Notes: generated by a model from the sequence alone, not told the origin. A stretch of DNA of 24,745 nucleotides from Desulfoferula sp040751985 (GCA_040751985.1 JBFMFU010000058.1:1-24745); one strand, 5' to 3'; counted from the stretch's first letter, positions 1 to 7,227 are shown. A program made the numbers and translations.

Positions 1-787
1 GGAAGCCCCGCTCGTCGTGCACCAGACCCGTCACGTGATACCGGTACCCCTGCCCTAAATCCGCCAGCTGCGGGATCAGGCTGCCGTCGGTCTTGTAGGG
101 CACGTACCAGTCCGGAGGCACCGTGGGGTGACGCCGGTCGATTATCTCCAGGTCCTTCTCCGACGGCAGCACCACCTTCTCCCGCAGGTGCGCCACCATC
201 TCGTCGGCCAGGAAGATCACCGGCGTGCGGAAGCGCTCGGCCGTGTTGAAGGACAAGACCATCAGCTCGAAGCACTCGGACACCGTGGCCGGGCAGAACA
301 CTATGGCCGGGTGGTCCCCATGCGTGCCCCAGCGCGCCTGCTGCACGTCTCCCTGCGCCACGTTGGTGGGCAGGCCCGTAGACGGCCCCCCCCGCATAAC
401 GTTCACCAACACCAATGGCGCCTCGGTGATGCAGGCGTAGCCCAGGTTCTCCTGCATCAGCGAGAAACCCGGACCGCTGGTGGCGGTCATGGCCTTGCGA
501 CCGGCCAGCGACGCCCCGATGCAGGCCCCCAGGGAGGCGATCTCGTCCTCCATCTGAATGAAGGGGTGCCCCCGCGCCGGCAGCTCCCGGCTCATAAACT
601 CCGTGATCTCGCTGGCCGGCGTGATGGGGTAGCCCGCAAAAAAGTTGCACCCCGCCGCCAGCGCCCCCAGAGAGGCCGCCTCGTTGCCCTGCAGCAAACG
701 GGCCTGCCCCAAGGACCCCTTCTTGGCAGCCCGGCGCCTCTTGCCAGCCACCGGCTGGGCCGCGGCCTTGCGCTTGGTGTGCGCCAT
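1..787 (-). CDS. 2-oxoacid:ferredoxin oxidoreductase, alpha subunit (KorA/VorB type), 3' part missing
   Basis: Partial gene: 262 codons are visible from the ATG at 787 and the rest lies beyond position 1. The product is the pyrimidine-domain subunit of a thiamine-diphosphate enzyme that oxidatively decarboxylates a 2-oxoacid (2-oxoglutarate or branched-chain) to the acyl-CoA with ferredoxin as acceptor. Visible family signatures are GYPITPASEITEF near residue 53, an EDEIAS stretch and TSGPGFSLMQENLGYA, all typical of KorA/VorB. The start lies 2 nt after the stop of the ferredoxin gene, so the two are translationally coupled. An oddity is a basic Lys/Arg/Ala-rich extension of about 25 residues ahead of the usual start of the fold. 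Which 2-oxoacid is used cannot be told without the remaining subunits. Confidence 0.9.
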   Translation of the reverse strand, partial: MAHTKRKAAAQPVAGKRRRAAKKGSLGQARLLQGNEAASLGALAAGCNFFAGYPITPASEITEFMSRELPARGHPFIQMEDEIASLGACIGASLAGRKAMTATSGPGFSLMQENLGYACITEAPLVLVNVMRGGPSTGLPTNVAQGDVQQARWGTHGDHPAIVFCPATVSECFELMVLSFNTAERFRTPVIFLADEMVAHLREKVVLPSEKDLEIIDRRHPTVPPDWYVPYKTDGSLIPQLADLGQGYRYHVTGLVHDERGF

Positions 788-789
788 GC

Positions 790-1101
790 CTACGCCTCCT
801 CCCGGCTCGGCGCCGGCGCCAGACGCTCAGGGCTGCTGGCCGCCGCCACACGCCCCCCGCCCATCTGCCGCGGCTCCGACTCCCCCACCGTGATGGCAAA
901 GTCCGGGCACAGCATCTCGCACAACCCGCAGCCCGTGCAGCGCTCCGCATCCGGCAAATACGGATGTCCCCACTTGTCCGCAGACAACGCCTGCCGAGGG
1001 CAGAACGCTAGGCAGTTCCCGCAGCCCTTGCACCAAGAAGGATAAAGACTGATGCGCGCGCCCGCGGCCGGTAGTCTGTGCTGGCCTAGGTCGTGATCCA
1101 T
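790..1101 (-). CDS. 2x[4Fe-4S] ferredoxin subunit of the 2-oxoacid:ferredoxin oxidoreductase (KorD-like)
   Basis: 103 aa. Two complete cluster motifs of the CxxCxxCxxxCP type are visible: CKGCGNCLAFCP (about residues 24-35) and CTGCGLCEMLCP (about 56-67). This is the layout of bacterial two-cluster ferredoxins. It directly precedes the alpha-subunit gene with a 2-nt gap, matching the usual D-A-B-C order of kor/vor operons, so it most likely carries electrons from the oxidoreductase. A poorly conserved tail of about 30 residues rich in Glu, Arg and Ala follows the second cluster. The ribosome-binding site ahead of the ATG at 1101 is weak. The 162-nt gap to the upstream TAXI gene contains a strong hairpin, so this gene probably starts its own transcript. 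Confidence 0.88.
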   Translation of the reverse strand: MDHDLGQHRLPAAGARISLYPSWCKGCGNCLAFCPRQALSADKWGHPYLPDAERCTGCGLCEMLCPDFAITVGESEPRQMGGGRVAAASSPERLAPAPSREEA

Positions 1102-1208
1102 GCTGCTCTACCTAAAAATGTCTTCCCACGGCACCCCGGCCCGGCCCCGGCCCGCGCCTCGCTCCGCCGCACCATCGTGCCAGCCAGAGGGGTCAGGGCG
1201 CCAATGCC

Positions 1209-1254
1209 GGGCCAGCTCTCCGGGCAAGGCCGGCCCGGCCCGGAGAGCTGGCCC
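1209..1254 (-). terminator. Perfect 16-bp inverted repeat after the TAXI gene (terminator-like)
   Basis: Arms at 1209-1224 and 1239-1254 are exact reverse complements (GGGCCAGCTCTCCGGG and its complement), with a 14-nt GC-rich loop. It begins 9 nt beyond the TAXI stop codon. No T-tract follows on the minus strand, so it may be a U-less terminator, a Rho-linked pause or an mRNA 3'-end protector. Confidence 0.6.
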
Positions 1255-1263
1255 AAGGTACGG

Positions 1264-2256
1264 CTAGCGGTAGTACTGGGCCCGCTTGTCCCAGATGCCC
1301 ACTTCCTTGAAGTACTTGATGGCCCCGGGGTGGTAGCCCACCGGCACACCGTTGGCGCCCCGGAAGGCGTTGACCGGGACGTACATCTTGGCCATGGGAT
1401 GGATGCCGTCCTTCTCTTCCTTGTGGCTGTAAACTGCCTTGAGCATCTTGTAGACCAGGTCCTCGGGCAGGTCGGTGCGGCAGAGCCACATCTGGGGCAG
1501 GGTGTAGGTGTGCACGTCCTTTTTTATGCCCGGGTACATGCCGGCCGGGAAGGTGAGCGGCACCACGTTGGTGAAGGCGGCCTGCAGCTTCTTGAGCGCC
1601 GCGGGCTCCACCTCCAGGATGCGCAGGGGGATGTCGCGGGACAGCTCCATCACTGCGGCGATGGGGGCGCCGGCCGCGATGATGCCGGCGTCGATGGTGT
1701 TGTCGCGCAGGCCGGTGGCGATCTCATGGAAAGAAATGTACTTGGGCTTGAAGTCCTTGAAGGTCAGGCCCCAGCCCACCTCCAGGTGCTTCTTGCTGTA
1801 GATGTTCAGGGTGGCGCTGCCCGCCGGCCCCACGCCGATGACCTTGCCCTTGAAGTCGCTGATGGACTTGATGGGCGAGTTGGCCCGCACGATCCAGTGG
1901 GTGTCGCTGGTGTGGCCCACCGCGATGAGACGCACCTTGTTGACGTCCATGCCCTCCTTCTTGAGGTCCTGCAGGGTGCCCATGCAGGCCAGGCCCATAT
2001 CCAAGGAGCCTCGGACCAGCAGGCGGGCGTTCTCGGTGGAGGCCGCGGTGGACTCGGCCGTCACTCGGATGCCGGGGACGTACTTGTTTATCATGGCCGC
2101 GAAGCCGGCCCCGATGAAATAATAGGTGCCCGCCGGAGAACCAGTGCCGAAGGATAAAAACTTCATGGCCGAAGCGGGGGCAGGCTTGCAGACCACCAGC
2201 GCCATGGCCGCCAAGGCCAGGCTCAGGACTGCGGCCGCTCTTTTTAAGTTGGACAT
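1264..2256 (-). CDS. TAXI-family TRAP transporter solute-binding protein
   Basis: 330 aa, the usual length for TAXI (TRAP-associated extracytoplasmic immunogenic) periplasmic receptors. These bind a small organic acid or amino acid and pass it to a DctQM-type membrane permease. A signal peptide is clear at about residues 1-30, with a basic start, a long Ala/Leu/Val core and likely cleavage after APASA. The mature protein begins with the family signature SFGTGSPAGTYYFIGAG, followed by AESTAAST near residue 70. A good Shine-Dalgarno (GGGAGGAG) precedes the ATG at 2256. No TRAP permease gene lies next to it in this window, so the membrane partner is elsewhere. The GntR-type regulator two genes upstream is a possible controller. 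Cys23 sits in the signal peptide without a proper lipobox. Confidence 0.93.
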   Translation of the reverse strand: MSNLKRAAAVLSLALAAMALVVCKPAPASAMKFLSFGTGSPAGTYYFIGAGFAAMINKYVPGIRVTAESTAASTENARLLVRGSLDMGLACMGTLQDLKKEGMDVNKVRLIAVGHTSDTHWIVRANSPIKSISDFKGKVIGVGPAGSATLNIYSKKHLEVGWGLTFKDFKPKYISFHEIATGLRDNTIDAGIIAAGAPIAAVMELSRDIPLRILEVEPAALKKLQAAFTNVVPLTFPAGMYPGIKKDVHTYTLPQMWLCRTDLPEDLVYKMLKAVYSHKEEKDGIHPMAKMYVPVNAFRGANGVPVGYHPGAIKYFKEVGIWDKRAQYYR

Positions 2257-2350
2257 TGTCTCCTCCCTGTTTGGTCCGCCCTCCCCGGTGCCCGGCGCGC
2301 GGCCGCGGCGCCCAGGGGGTCTGGGAAAAATGTTTAGCGTGTATCCCCGG

Positions 2351-2366
2351 TGGGCGGCTGCGCCCA
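2351..2366 (-). terminator. Short hairpin directly after the small secreted protein gene
   Basis: TGGGCG (2351-2356) and CGCCCA (2361-2366) form a perfect 6-bp stem with a 4-nt loop, starting 1 nt beyond the stop codon. A run of five T lies about 20 nt further on the minus strand, too far for a classical intrinsic terminator. Confidence 0.3.
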
Positions 2367-2367
2367 G

Positions 2368-2763
2368 CTAGTCCAAAGGCAATTCCTTGACCAAGATGGT
2401 CGCCTCGCTGGGCATCTTGCCGGTGTTAAAGGGGAAGGTCTGGGCCAGCGACTTGCCCGGAGCCAGGGGCTGGGTCTTGCGCGGGTAGAAGCCGCCGCCG
2501 GTCACGCCGTTAGGCAGCCAGATGTTCACCCGGAAGCGCTTGGGGGCCTTGGATACGTTCTGGACCTCCACGGTCACGAAGAGGCGGTCCTTGCCCTTGT
2601 GCTTCTTGACCTGGAAATCAGCCTTGGTCACCTTGGCTGACTTGACCACGTCAAGTTTGGTCTTGGGCCCGGCGGCTGCCATGGCCGGCAGGGCGCAGAG
2701 GGTCAACGCCGCGCACAACAGGAGGCCTCTTGCCCAGTTATGGAATTCCTGCCGTCTAACCAT
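2368..2763 (-). CDS. Small secreted protein of unknown function
   Basis: 131 aa from the ATG at 2763. That start is chosen because AGGAG lies 7 nt upstream; an in-frame ATG two codons earlier (2769) is only 1 nt from it, and the frame stays open further without a ribosome-binding site. Residues 1-29 are a typical signal peptide: basic start, LLLCAALTLCAL core and an ALPAMA cleavage site. The mature part of about 100 residues is Lys-rich. It has alternating hydrophobic segments (RLFVTVEVQNVS, then FRVNIWLP) that look like beta strands of an immunoglobulin-like domain. I do not recognise a named family. It lies between the GntR regulator and the TAXI receptor on the same strand and may share their regulation, but nothing visible gives its function. 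Confidence 0.7.
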   Translation of the reverse strand: MVRRQEFHNWARGLLLCAALTLCALPAMAAAGPKTKLDVVKSAKVTKADFQVKKHKGKDRLFVTVEVQNVSKAPKRFRVNIWLPNGVTGGGFYPRKTQPLAPGKSLAQTFPFNTGKMPSEATILVKELPLD

Positions 2764-2834
2764 GCTCATTCTCCTACTTGACTGAATTGAATCCTTAACC
2801 GCACCACGTCTTATCGCTGTACCCGCTCGCGGCG

Positions 2835-2863
2835 GCCGAATCGTCCCCCGGGGCGGATTCGGC
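2835..2863 (-). terminator. Hairpin after the GntR-type regulator gene
   Basis: GCCGAATC (2835-2842) and GATTCGGC (2856-2863) form a perfect 8-bp stem. The 13-nt loop itself contains a C/G-rich palindrome. It starts 12 nt beyond the regulator's stop. No T-tract follows, so termination is only suggested. Confidence 0.4.
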
Positions 2864-2875
2864 GCCACCAGGGGC

Positions 2876-3610
2876 CTAGCTGACCTCGTCTTGCAAGGGG
2901 ATGACCTCCGAGTACATATCGGAGGTCCTTAGCAAGTGGGCTCTGGTCTTGGCAAAGGCCTCGTCCCCCTGTCCGCGGCGGATGGCGTCCAATATCTCCC
3001 TGTGTTCGCGGATCAGGCCCAGAACCGTCTCGCGGCTGAACTCATCCTGGGTCATCTCGATGATCACGCTGGAGAAGGTCTGGGTGATGGAATCGGAGAT
3101 GAACAGGAGCAGGGGATTGTTGGATATGCGCGCCACCTCGTAGTGAAAGCGCACGTTGCAGTGGCGCGACTCCTTCACCGAGGTGCTCAGCTTTTCCCGC
3201 GCCGCCTCCAGCAGCCGCTCCAGCCGGGCGATGTCCTGCGGCGTGTGCTGCAGGGCCGCGCTCTGGGCCAGGGCCGGCTCCAGCAAAAGCCGCGCCTGGA
3301 TCAGATGGACGAAGTTCACCTTGCCCATCTGCACCAGGTTTTTGAAGCTCTCGGTGATGGGCAGGGCGCTGGGCTCGGCCACGTAGGAGCCGCCGTTCAC
3401 CCCGCGCTTGCTGTGGATCAGCCCCTTGCTGCGCAGGCTGGCCAGGGCGTCGCGCACGGTCACCCGGCTGACCTCGAAGGTCTCTATAAGCTCGCGTTCG
3501 GCGGGCAGCTTGGTGCCGGGGGGGTATTTACCTGAGGTTATTGCGCTGATGAGCTGGAGCTGGACTTCATCAGAAAGGAGCGGTTTTTTCAATGACTTAA
3601 ATCGTGCCAT
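2876..3610 (-). CDS. GntR-family transcriptional regulator, FadR subfamily (FCD domain)
   Basis: 244 aa from the ATG at 3610. An upstream in-frame ATG (3625) has no ribosome-binding site and sits close to the predicted transcription start. Residues about 5-75 form the winged helix typical of GntR proteins: PPGTKLPAERELIETFEVSRVTVRDAL, with the wing ending in GGSYVAEP. Residues about 90-230 are an all-helical FCD ligand-binding domain. Members bind an organic-acid effector that releases the operator. The gene has a good sigma-70 promoter and a repeat at the predicted start site, suggesting autoregulation. It heads a same-strand group with the secreted protein and the TAXI receptor, so their control is a reasonable inference. 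The ligand is unknown. Confidence 0.9.
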   Translation of the reverse strand: MARFKSLKKPLLSDEVQLQLISAITSGKYPPGTKLPAERELIETFEVSRVTVRDALASLRSKGLIHSKRGVNGGSYVAEPSALPITESFKNLVQMGKVNFVHLIQARLLLEPALAQSAALQHTPQDIARLERLLEAAREKLSTSVKESRHCNVRFHYEVARISNNPLLLFISDSITQTFSSVIIEMTQDEFSRETVLGLIREHREILDAIRRGQGDEAFAKTRAHLLRTSDMYSEVIPLQDEVS

Positions 3611-3633
3611 GAGCGCCCCAGTCATTTGGACTA

Positions 3634-3646
3634 ATGTATGATGTAT
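3634..3646 (-). promoter_or_regulatory. Direct repeat at the regulator's predicted transcription start (possible operator)
   Basis: ATGTAT occurs twice separated by one G (3634-3639 and 3641-3646), with flanking TA on both sides. It lies immediately downstream of the -10 element of the GntR gene. This is a position from which an autorepressor would block initiation. Confidence 0.35.
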
Positions 3647-3649
3647 TAT

Positions 3650-3679
3650 CTTATAGTGGTTTCAAACCCCCTTTGTCAA
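3650..3679 (-). promoter_or_regulatory. Sigma-70-type promoter of the GntR-type regulator
   Basis: On the minus strand, a consensus -35 TTGACA (3674-3679) is followed after 18 nt by -10 TATAAG (3650-3655, five of six consensus bases). The predicted start near 3643 gives a leader of about 30 nt to the ATG at 3610. Confidence 0.65.
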
Positions 3680-3930
3680 CTGTTTTCACCCGCCCGCCCC
3701 AAATGCCTGAATATTTTCTCAGGTCAGAGCCGGCGGTGCTGCGCCAATGGATAAATGAATCCCTGCCCCGGCCTGCGAGATGATCGAACCGCGCCGGATG
3801 GGGACAGGGCGGCGAGGGGCTTTCGGCAAAATAGAAGCGGCTGCGGCTCACGGCCGCATCTGACCTTCCCCCCGACGGGTCAAGACTCAATAGGGGTCAG
3901 GGTGCTTAATGAAAACGCAGCGCATATTCC

Positions 3931-5424
3931 TCACGTATCCCTTTTACATATAAGCCATTTCCCATCCCGCACGGCCTTCACTAGGCCGATTCCCACCACC
4001 AGGAACTCCAACCGCCCCAACAGCATGGCAAAGGTCTCGGCCCAAAGGACCATCGGCGGGGCCGTGGAAGAGGTGACGCCAATGGACAAGCCCACTGTGC
4101 CCAGGGCGCTGGCGAACTCGAACAGGCTGTCGGACAGCGAGAAGCCATGGGCGGTAAGCAAGACCGCTCCCAGGAAGAACAGGGCCAGATAGAGGAAAAC
4201 AAAGACGGCAATCTGCCTTAGCGAGGCATCATCGACCGGCTCACGATTTTCCCCATCCCATATTTCCGGACGGCTTACGGCGTTCCGGGGCAGCAGCAGC
4301 CTGCGAAACTCCCAGAGCAGGGCACGCCAAAGGGCATAAATCCTGAACTGTTTGATCCCCCCAGCGGTGGAGCATATTCCGCCGCCGATCAGCATGAAGA
4401 GGATAAGGGCCAGCATGGCGGCGGGGCCAAATGCTTTGTATTCCACCGTGGAAAAGCCCGTGGTGGTCAGCGCGGTCACGGTCTCAAACACAGCCACCCG
4501 CAGCGACTTGCCCAGGCTGGGGAACATGGCGGCGGTCGCAGAGGTGAACAGCAGGGCGATTCCCGCCGGCAGTAAAAAGGCCATCAGGCGGATCTCGCCG
4601 TTTCGGAGCACCGCCCGCCAGCGCCCCTTCAGCAGGGCGTAGCTGGTCAGGAAGTTGAGGTTCCCCAAAATCATGAGCGGTATGGTGACCGCCTCCACCA
4701 AGGGGCTGTTCCAGAAGCCGATGGACTCCGGCCTGGTTGAAAATCCGCCGGTGGAGACCGCAGCGAAGGAGTGGTTGATGGCGTCGAACCAATCCATCCC
4801 CGCCATACGCAGGGCCAGCACGCCGACCAGGGAGTAGCCGGCGTATATGCTCACCACCAGCCGGGTGGAGCGCCGCACGTGCGGCACCAGTTGCCGCTCC
4901 CTTCCCTCGGCGGTGCTCAGCCCCACCCCCAGGGGCCCGCCAAAGGCAGCCAGCATCAGGATCGCTAGGCCGGCTCCTCCTGCCAGCTGCATGACGCTGC
5001 GGTAAAGCAGGACCAGGTGGGAGGCCTTGCTGACATCCACCACCGACAGGCCGGTGGTGGTCCAGCCGCTGGTGGCCTCGAACACCGCCTGGGTGAAATT
5101 CAGGCCGGCGGCTCCCATCAGCGGCATTGCCCCCACCAGCATCGCCGCCGCCCAGGCCAAGATGATTATTACCGCCCCTTCCAGCGTGGTGAGCGGCGCC
5201 GGCTCGCTGGGCCGCAGGCTTCGCCAAAGGCCGCCCCCCAAGGCCGCCAGTCCTCCCCCGGGCAGCAGGAACCACCAGGCCTGCCCGGCCTCGCCCGGCC
5301 AGGTCAGCAAGGCAAACAACGGAGCCACCATCAAGGAGCCCAGCAAAAAAAAGATAAGGCCGGTGTAGGCCGCTATGGCGCGGTAGCGCTCGCGCAAAAA
5401 TCGTTCCTGGCGCAAGGGAGGCAC
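3931..5424 (-). CDS. trkH: TrkH-type potassium uptake membrane subunit
   Basis: 497 aa, the family's usual length. It forms the K+-conducting subunit of a Trk/Ktr system, built from four M1-P-M2 units. Four selectivity-filter segments are visible: TTTGLS (about 122-127), STGGFS (224-229), TTTGFS (320-325) and GTVGLS (442-447). The intramembrane gate-loop region GGGICSTAGGIKQ follows the third. The start is a GTG at 5424, supported by AAGGAGG inside the end of the upstream RCK gene. Only 1 nt separates them, so translation is coupled to its likely regulator. It is the last gene of the long minus-strand operon. The filters are the canonical Gly-containing type, so function looks intact. Confidence 0.93.
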   Translation of the reverse strand: MPPLRQERFLRERYRAIAAYTGLIFFLLGSLMVAPLFALLTWPGEAGQAWWFLLPGGGLAALGGGLWRSLRPSEPAPLTTLEGAVIIILAWAAAMLVGAMPLMGAAGLNFTQAVFEATSGWTTTGLSVVDVSKASHLVLLYRSVMQLAGGAGLAILMLAAFGGPLGVGLSTAEGRERQLVPHVRRSTRLVVSIYAGYSLVGVLALRMAGMDWFDAINHSFAAVSTGGFSTRPESIGFWNSPLVEAVTIPLMILGNLNFLTSYALLKGRWRAVLRNGEIRLMAFLLPAGIALLFTSATAAMFPSLGKSLRVAVFETVTALTTTGFSTVEYKAFGPAAMLALILFMLIGGGICSTAGGIKQFRIYALWRALLWEFRRLLLPRNAVSRPEIWDGENREPVDDASLRQIAVFVFLYLALFFLGAVLLTAHGFSLSDSLFEFASALGTVGLSIGVTSSTAPPMVLWAETFAMLLGRLEFLVVGIGLVKAVRDGKWLICKRDT

Positions 5425-5425
5425 C

Positions 5426-6091
5426 CTAGACCTCCTTGCCCATCAGGCAGCGCAGGGCCGGGCCATAGCTTTCGGGGGTGCTGATGAGCAGGAGGCGGTC
5501 TCCGTCCTGCAGCCGGTCTGGCCCCCGCGGCACCGTCACCTGCTCGCCCCTGATGACCGCGCCGATGAGAGAGCCGGCGGGCATGTCCAGCTCCTGCATG
5601 GTGCGCCCCACCGAGGGCAGGCCCTGGTGCAGCAGCAACTCAGTGACCGTCACCTTGCCCTGCGCCACGGGCAGCAGGTTGACCACCTCTTCCAAACCAG
5701 CCTGCTGCTCGATAAGGGTGGCCATGATGTGCGTGGTGGAAAAAGCCACGCTCACGCCCAGCCGGTGAAACACCTCCTGGTTTTCAGGATCATTGACCAA
5801 GGCCAAGGTGCGGGACACGCCGAACATCTTGGCCGCCAACTGGCAGGCCACCAGGTTATCCTGGTCGCGGGGCGTCACCGCCAGGACCGCCACGGCCTCC
5901 CGCGCCCCGGCCTCTTCCAAAAGAGAAGGACGGCTGCCGTCGCCGTGCAGCACCACTGCCTTCAACTGCTGGGAGAGCCAAAGACACTCATCCTTGTCTT
6001 GGTCGATGATTACCGGTTCATAGCCTTTGCTGATGAACACCTTGGCCAGGAAGTAGACCACCTTGCCGCCGCCGATGATGATCGTCTTCAT
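5426..6091 (-). CDS. TrkA-type RCK protein (N and C subdomains) with altered nucleotide motif
   Basis: 221 aa: a TrkA-N Rossmann domain (about 1-120) plus a TrkA-C domain (about 135-215). RCK proteins form cytosolic rings that gate TrkH/KtrB in response to ATP, ADP or NAD(H). The start overlaps the preceding RCK-N gene by 4 nt (ATGA), and trkH follows 1 nt after the stop. It is therefore the natural partner of that TrkH. Oddity: the dinucleotide-binding loop reads GGGKVV at residues 7-12, with Val in place of the third glycine of GxGxxG. Both sister proteins in the locus keep that glycine. Nucleotide binding may be altered or supplied by the neighbouring RCK-N protein. Confidence 0.9.
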   Translation of the reverse strand: MKTIIIGGGKVVYFLAKVFISKGYEPVIIDQDKDECLWLSQQLKAVVLHGDGSRPSLLEEAGAREAVAVLAVTPRDQDNLVACQLAAKMFGVSRTLALVNDPENQEVFHRLGVSVAFSTTHIMATLIEQQAGLEEVVNLLPVAQGKVTVTELLLHQGLPSVGRTMQELDMPAGSLIGAVIRGEQVTVPRGPDRLQDGDRLLLISTPESYGPALRCLMGKEV

Positions 6092-6519
6092 GACGGCCTC
6101 TCCCCTGCGGTCTGGGCAAGGGACATCAGGACGCGGTCGCCGGCCAGGCTGGTGGGGCTCACGGTTTCGATGTTGAGCTGGCGGTAGGCCAACTCCCGGG
6201 CTGGTTCGGCCACCCGGGCGATGACCCGCTTCACCCCGAAGACCTCCTTGCCGACCTGGGCCACCATCAGGTTGACGTTGTCCTCCTCGGCCGCGGCGAT
6301 GAGGCAGTCCGCGTCGGCGGTTCGGGCCTTGCGCAGGGTTTCCGACTCCACCGCGTCGCCCACCACCTTGAAGCCGCTGAACTCCACCGACAGCTCGGCA
6401 AAGGCCTCCTCGCGCCGATCCACCACCACCACGTTATGGCCCTGCTTGCTCAACCCGTTGGCCAAAAACGAACCTAGACGGCCGCAGCCCACCACCACTA
6501 TGAACAGGCTCTTGGGCAT
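6088..6519 (-). CDS. Short RCK-N-only protein (TrkA-N domain without TrkA-C)
   Basis: 143 aa, a single TrkA-N Rossmann domain with an intact GCGRLG loop (11-16) and an acidic DR after the second strand (VVVVDRREE). It ends after the SLAGDRVLMSLAQ helix and lacks the C-terminal ligand domain. Its stop overlaps the start of the next RCK gene by 4 nt. Together the pair resembles a TrkA protein split into separate chains, with the first TrkA-C missing. This arrangement suggests a hetero-oligomeric RCK ring in which this chain provides the nucleotide-binding fold. I see no sign of recent frameshift decay: the reading frame ends cleanly and the overlap is typical of coupling. Confidence 0.88.
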   Translation of the reverse strand: MPKSLFIVVVGCGRLGSFLANGLSKQGHNVVVVDRREEAFAELSVEFSGFKVVGDAVESETLRKARTADADCLIAAAEEDNVNLMVAQVGKEVFGVKRVIARVAEPARELAYRQLNIETVSPTSLAGDRVLMSLAQTAGERPS

Positions 6520-6528
6520 TCGCTTGAC

Positions 6529-7224
6529 TCACTTTTCATCTTTTTGAGGCCCTGGGCCCGTTTCCCAGGAGATGGGCCCATGGCCCTTGTGGGACACCAG
6601 GCGGTCCAGATTCTCCCGCGCCGGAACGTAGGTGGGATCCGCTTCATAAGCCATGCGGTAGTTCTTGATCGCCTCTTCGCGTTGATGAAGCACCTCGTGC
6701 AGGGCGCCGATCAGGTTGAACCCCTCGGCGCGATAGGGGTCCAAGGAAACCGCCCTTTGGGCGTGCTCCAGGGCGCCCTTGAAGTTGCGCTCGCCCACCG
6801 CCCGCTTGGCCAGCTCCAGGTGCGTCTGGTAGTCTTGGGCTTTTTCTGCGCTGAGCTGGCCGCGGTCCAGCACCCTTTGGGCCAGATCGCGGATCTGCTC
6901 CGGGGAGAAAGGCTTCTGGATGAAGTCCACCGCCCCCAGCTTCATGGCCTCCACCGCCCGCTCCACGGTGCCGTAGGCCGTGACCATGATGACCCGGATG
7001 TCCGGGCGCTCCTCGCTCACCCGGCGCAGCACCTCGATGCCGTCCATGCCCGGCATGCGTATGTCCAGGATGATCAGGGCCAAGTCCTGGTCCTCCAGCC
7101 TGCTCAGCGCTTCCTCGCCGTTTACCGCCGTCTCCACCGGCCAGCCCAGCGGGGCCAGGGCCTGGCTCAGCGAGAGGCGGATGTTTTTCTCGTCGTCCAC
7201 CACCAATATCTTGGGTTGTTTCAT
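6529..7224 (-). CDS. Response regulator: receiver domain fused to TPR repeats
   Basis: 231 aa. Residues 1-120 are a complete receiver: acidic pair D10 and D11, phospho-acceptor D54 (IILDIRMPG), T82 and K104 (FIQKPF). Residues about 130-205 contain two tetratricopeptide-type helical pairs, including a NFKGALEHAQRAVSLDP stretch. There is no DNA-binding or enzymatic output domain, so signalling presumably works through protein contacts. The gene follows the second histidine kinase with a 3-nt gap, and RCK genes follow after 9 nt. A link between phosphorylation and potassium transporter gating or assembly is an inference from position only. A ribosome-binding site (GGGAG) precedes the ATG at a slightly long spacing. 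Confidence 0.9.
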   Translation of the reverse strand: MKQPKILVVDDEKNIRLSLSQALAPLGWPVETAVNGEEALSRLEDQDLALIILDIRMPGMDGIEVLRRVSEERPDIRVIMVTAYGTVERAVEAMKLGAVDFIQKPFSPEQIRDLAQRVLDRGQLSAEKAQDYQTHLELAKRAVGERNFKGALEHAQRAVSLDPYRAEGFNLIGALHEVLHQREEAIKNYRMAYEADPTYVPARENLDRLVSHKGHGPISWETGPGPQKDEK

Positions 7225-7227
7225 GGC

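Larger units (their letters stand above)
3626..3930. other. Intergenic region between the GntR-type regulator and trkH
   Basis: About 305 bp. The left end holds the regulator's promoter and repeat. The rest has no convincing gene; the open frames present are short and lack ribosome-binding sites. Downstream of trkH a small 6-bp hairpin (TGCGGC 3842-3847, GCCGCA 3853-3858) is followed on the minus strand by a loose TTCTATTTT. This is a weak terminator candidate for the potassium operon. Confidence 0.5.

Noticed and set aside
1169..1182. TGGCACGATGGTGC on the minus strand, upstream of the ferredoxin gene, resembling a sigma-54 promoter.
   Set aside because: GG and GC are 9 nt apart, not the required 10, and the bases around the -12 element do not match.
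2903..2927. Perfect 9-bp inverted repeat (arms 2903-2911 and 2919-2927, 7-nt loop).
   Set aside because: It lies within the last codons of the GntR-type regulator, is explained by coding sequence, and has no T-tract.
3651..3890. 79-codon open frame on the minus strand in the regulator-trkH gap.
   Set aside because: No ribosome-binding site or recognisable domain, and it runs through the promoter of the GntR-type gene.
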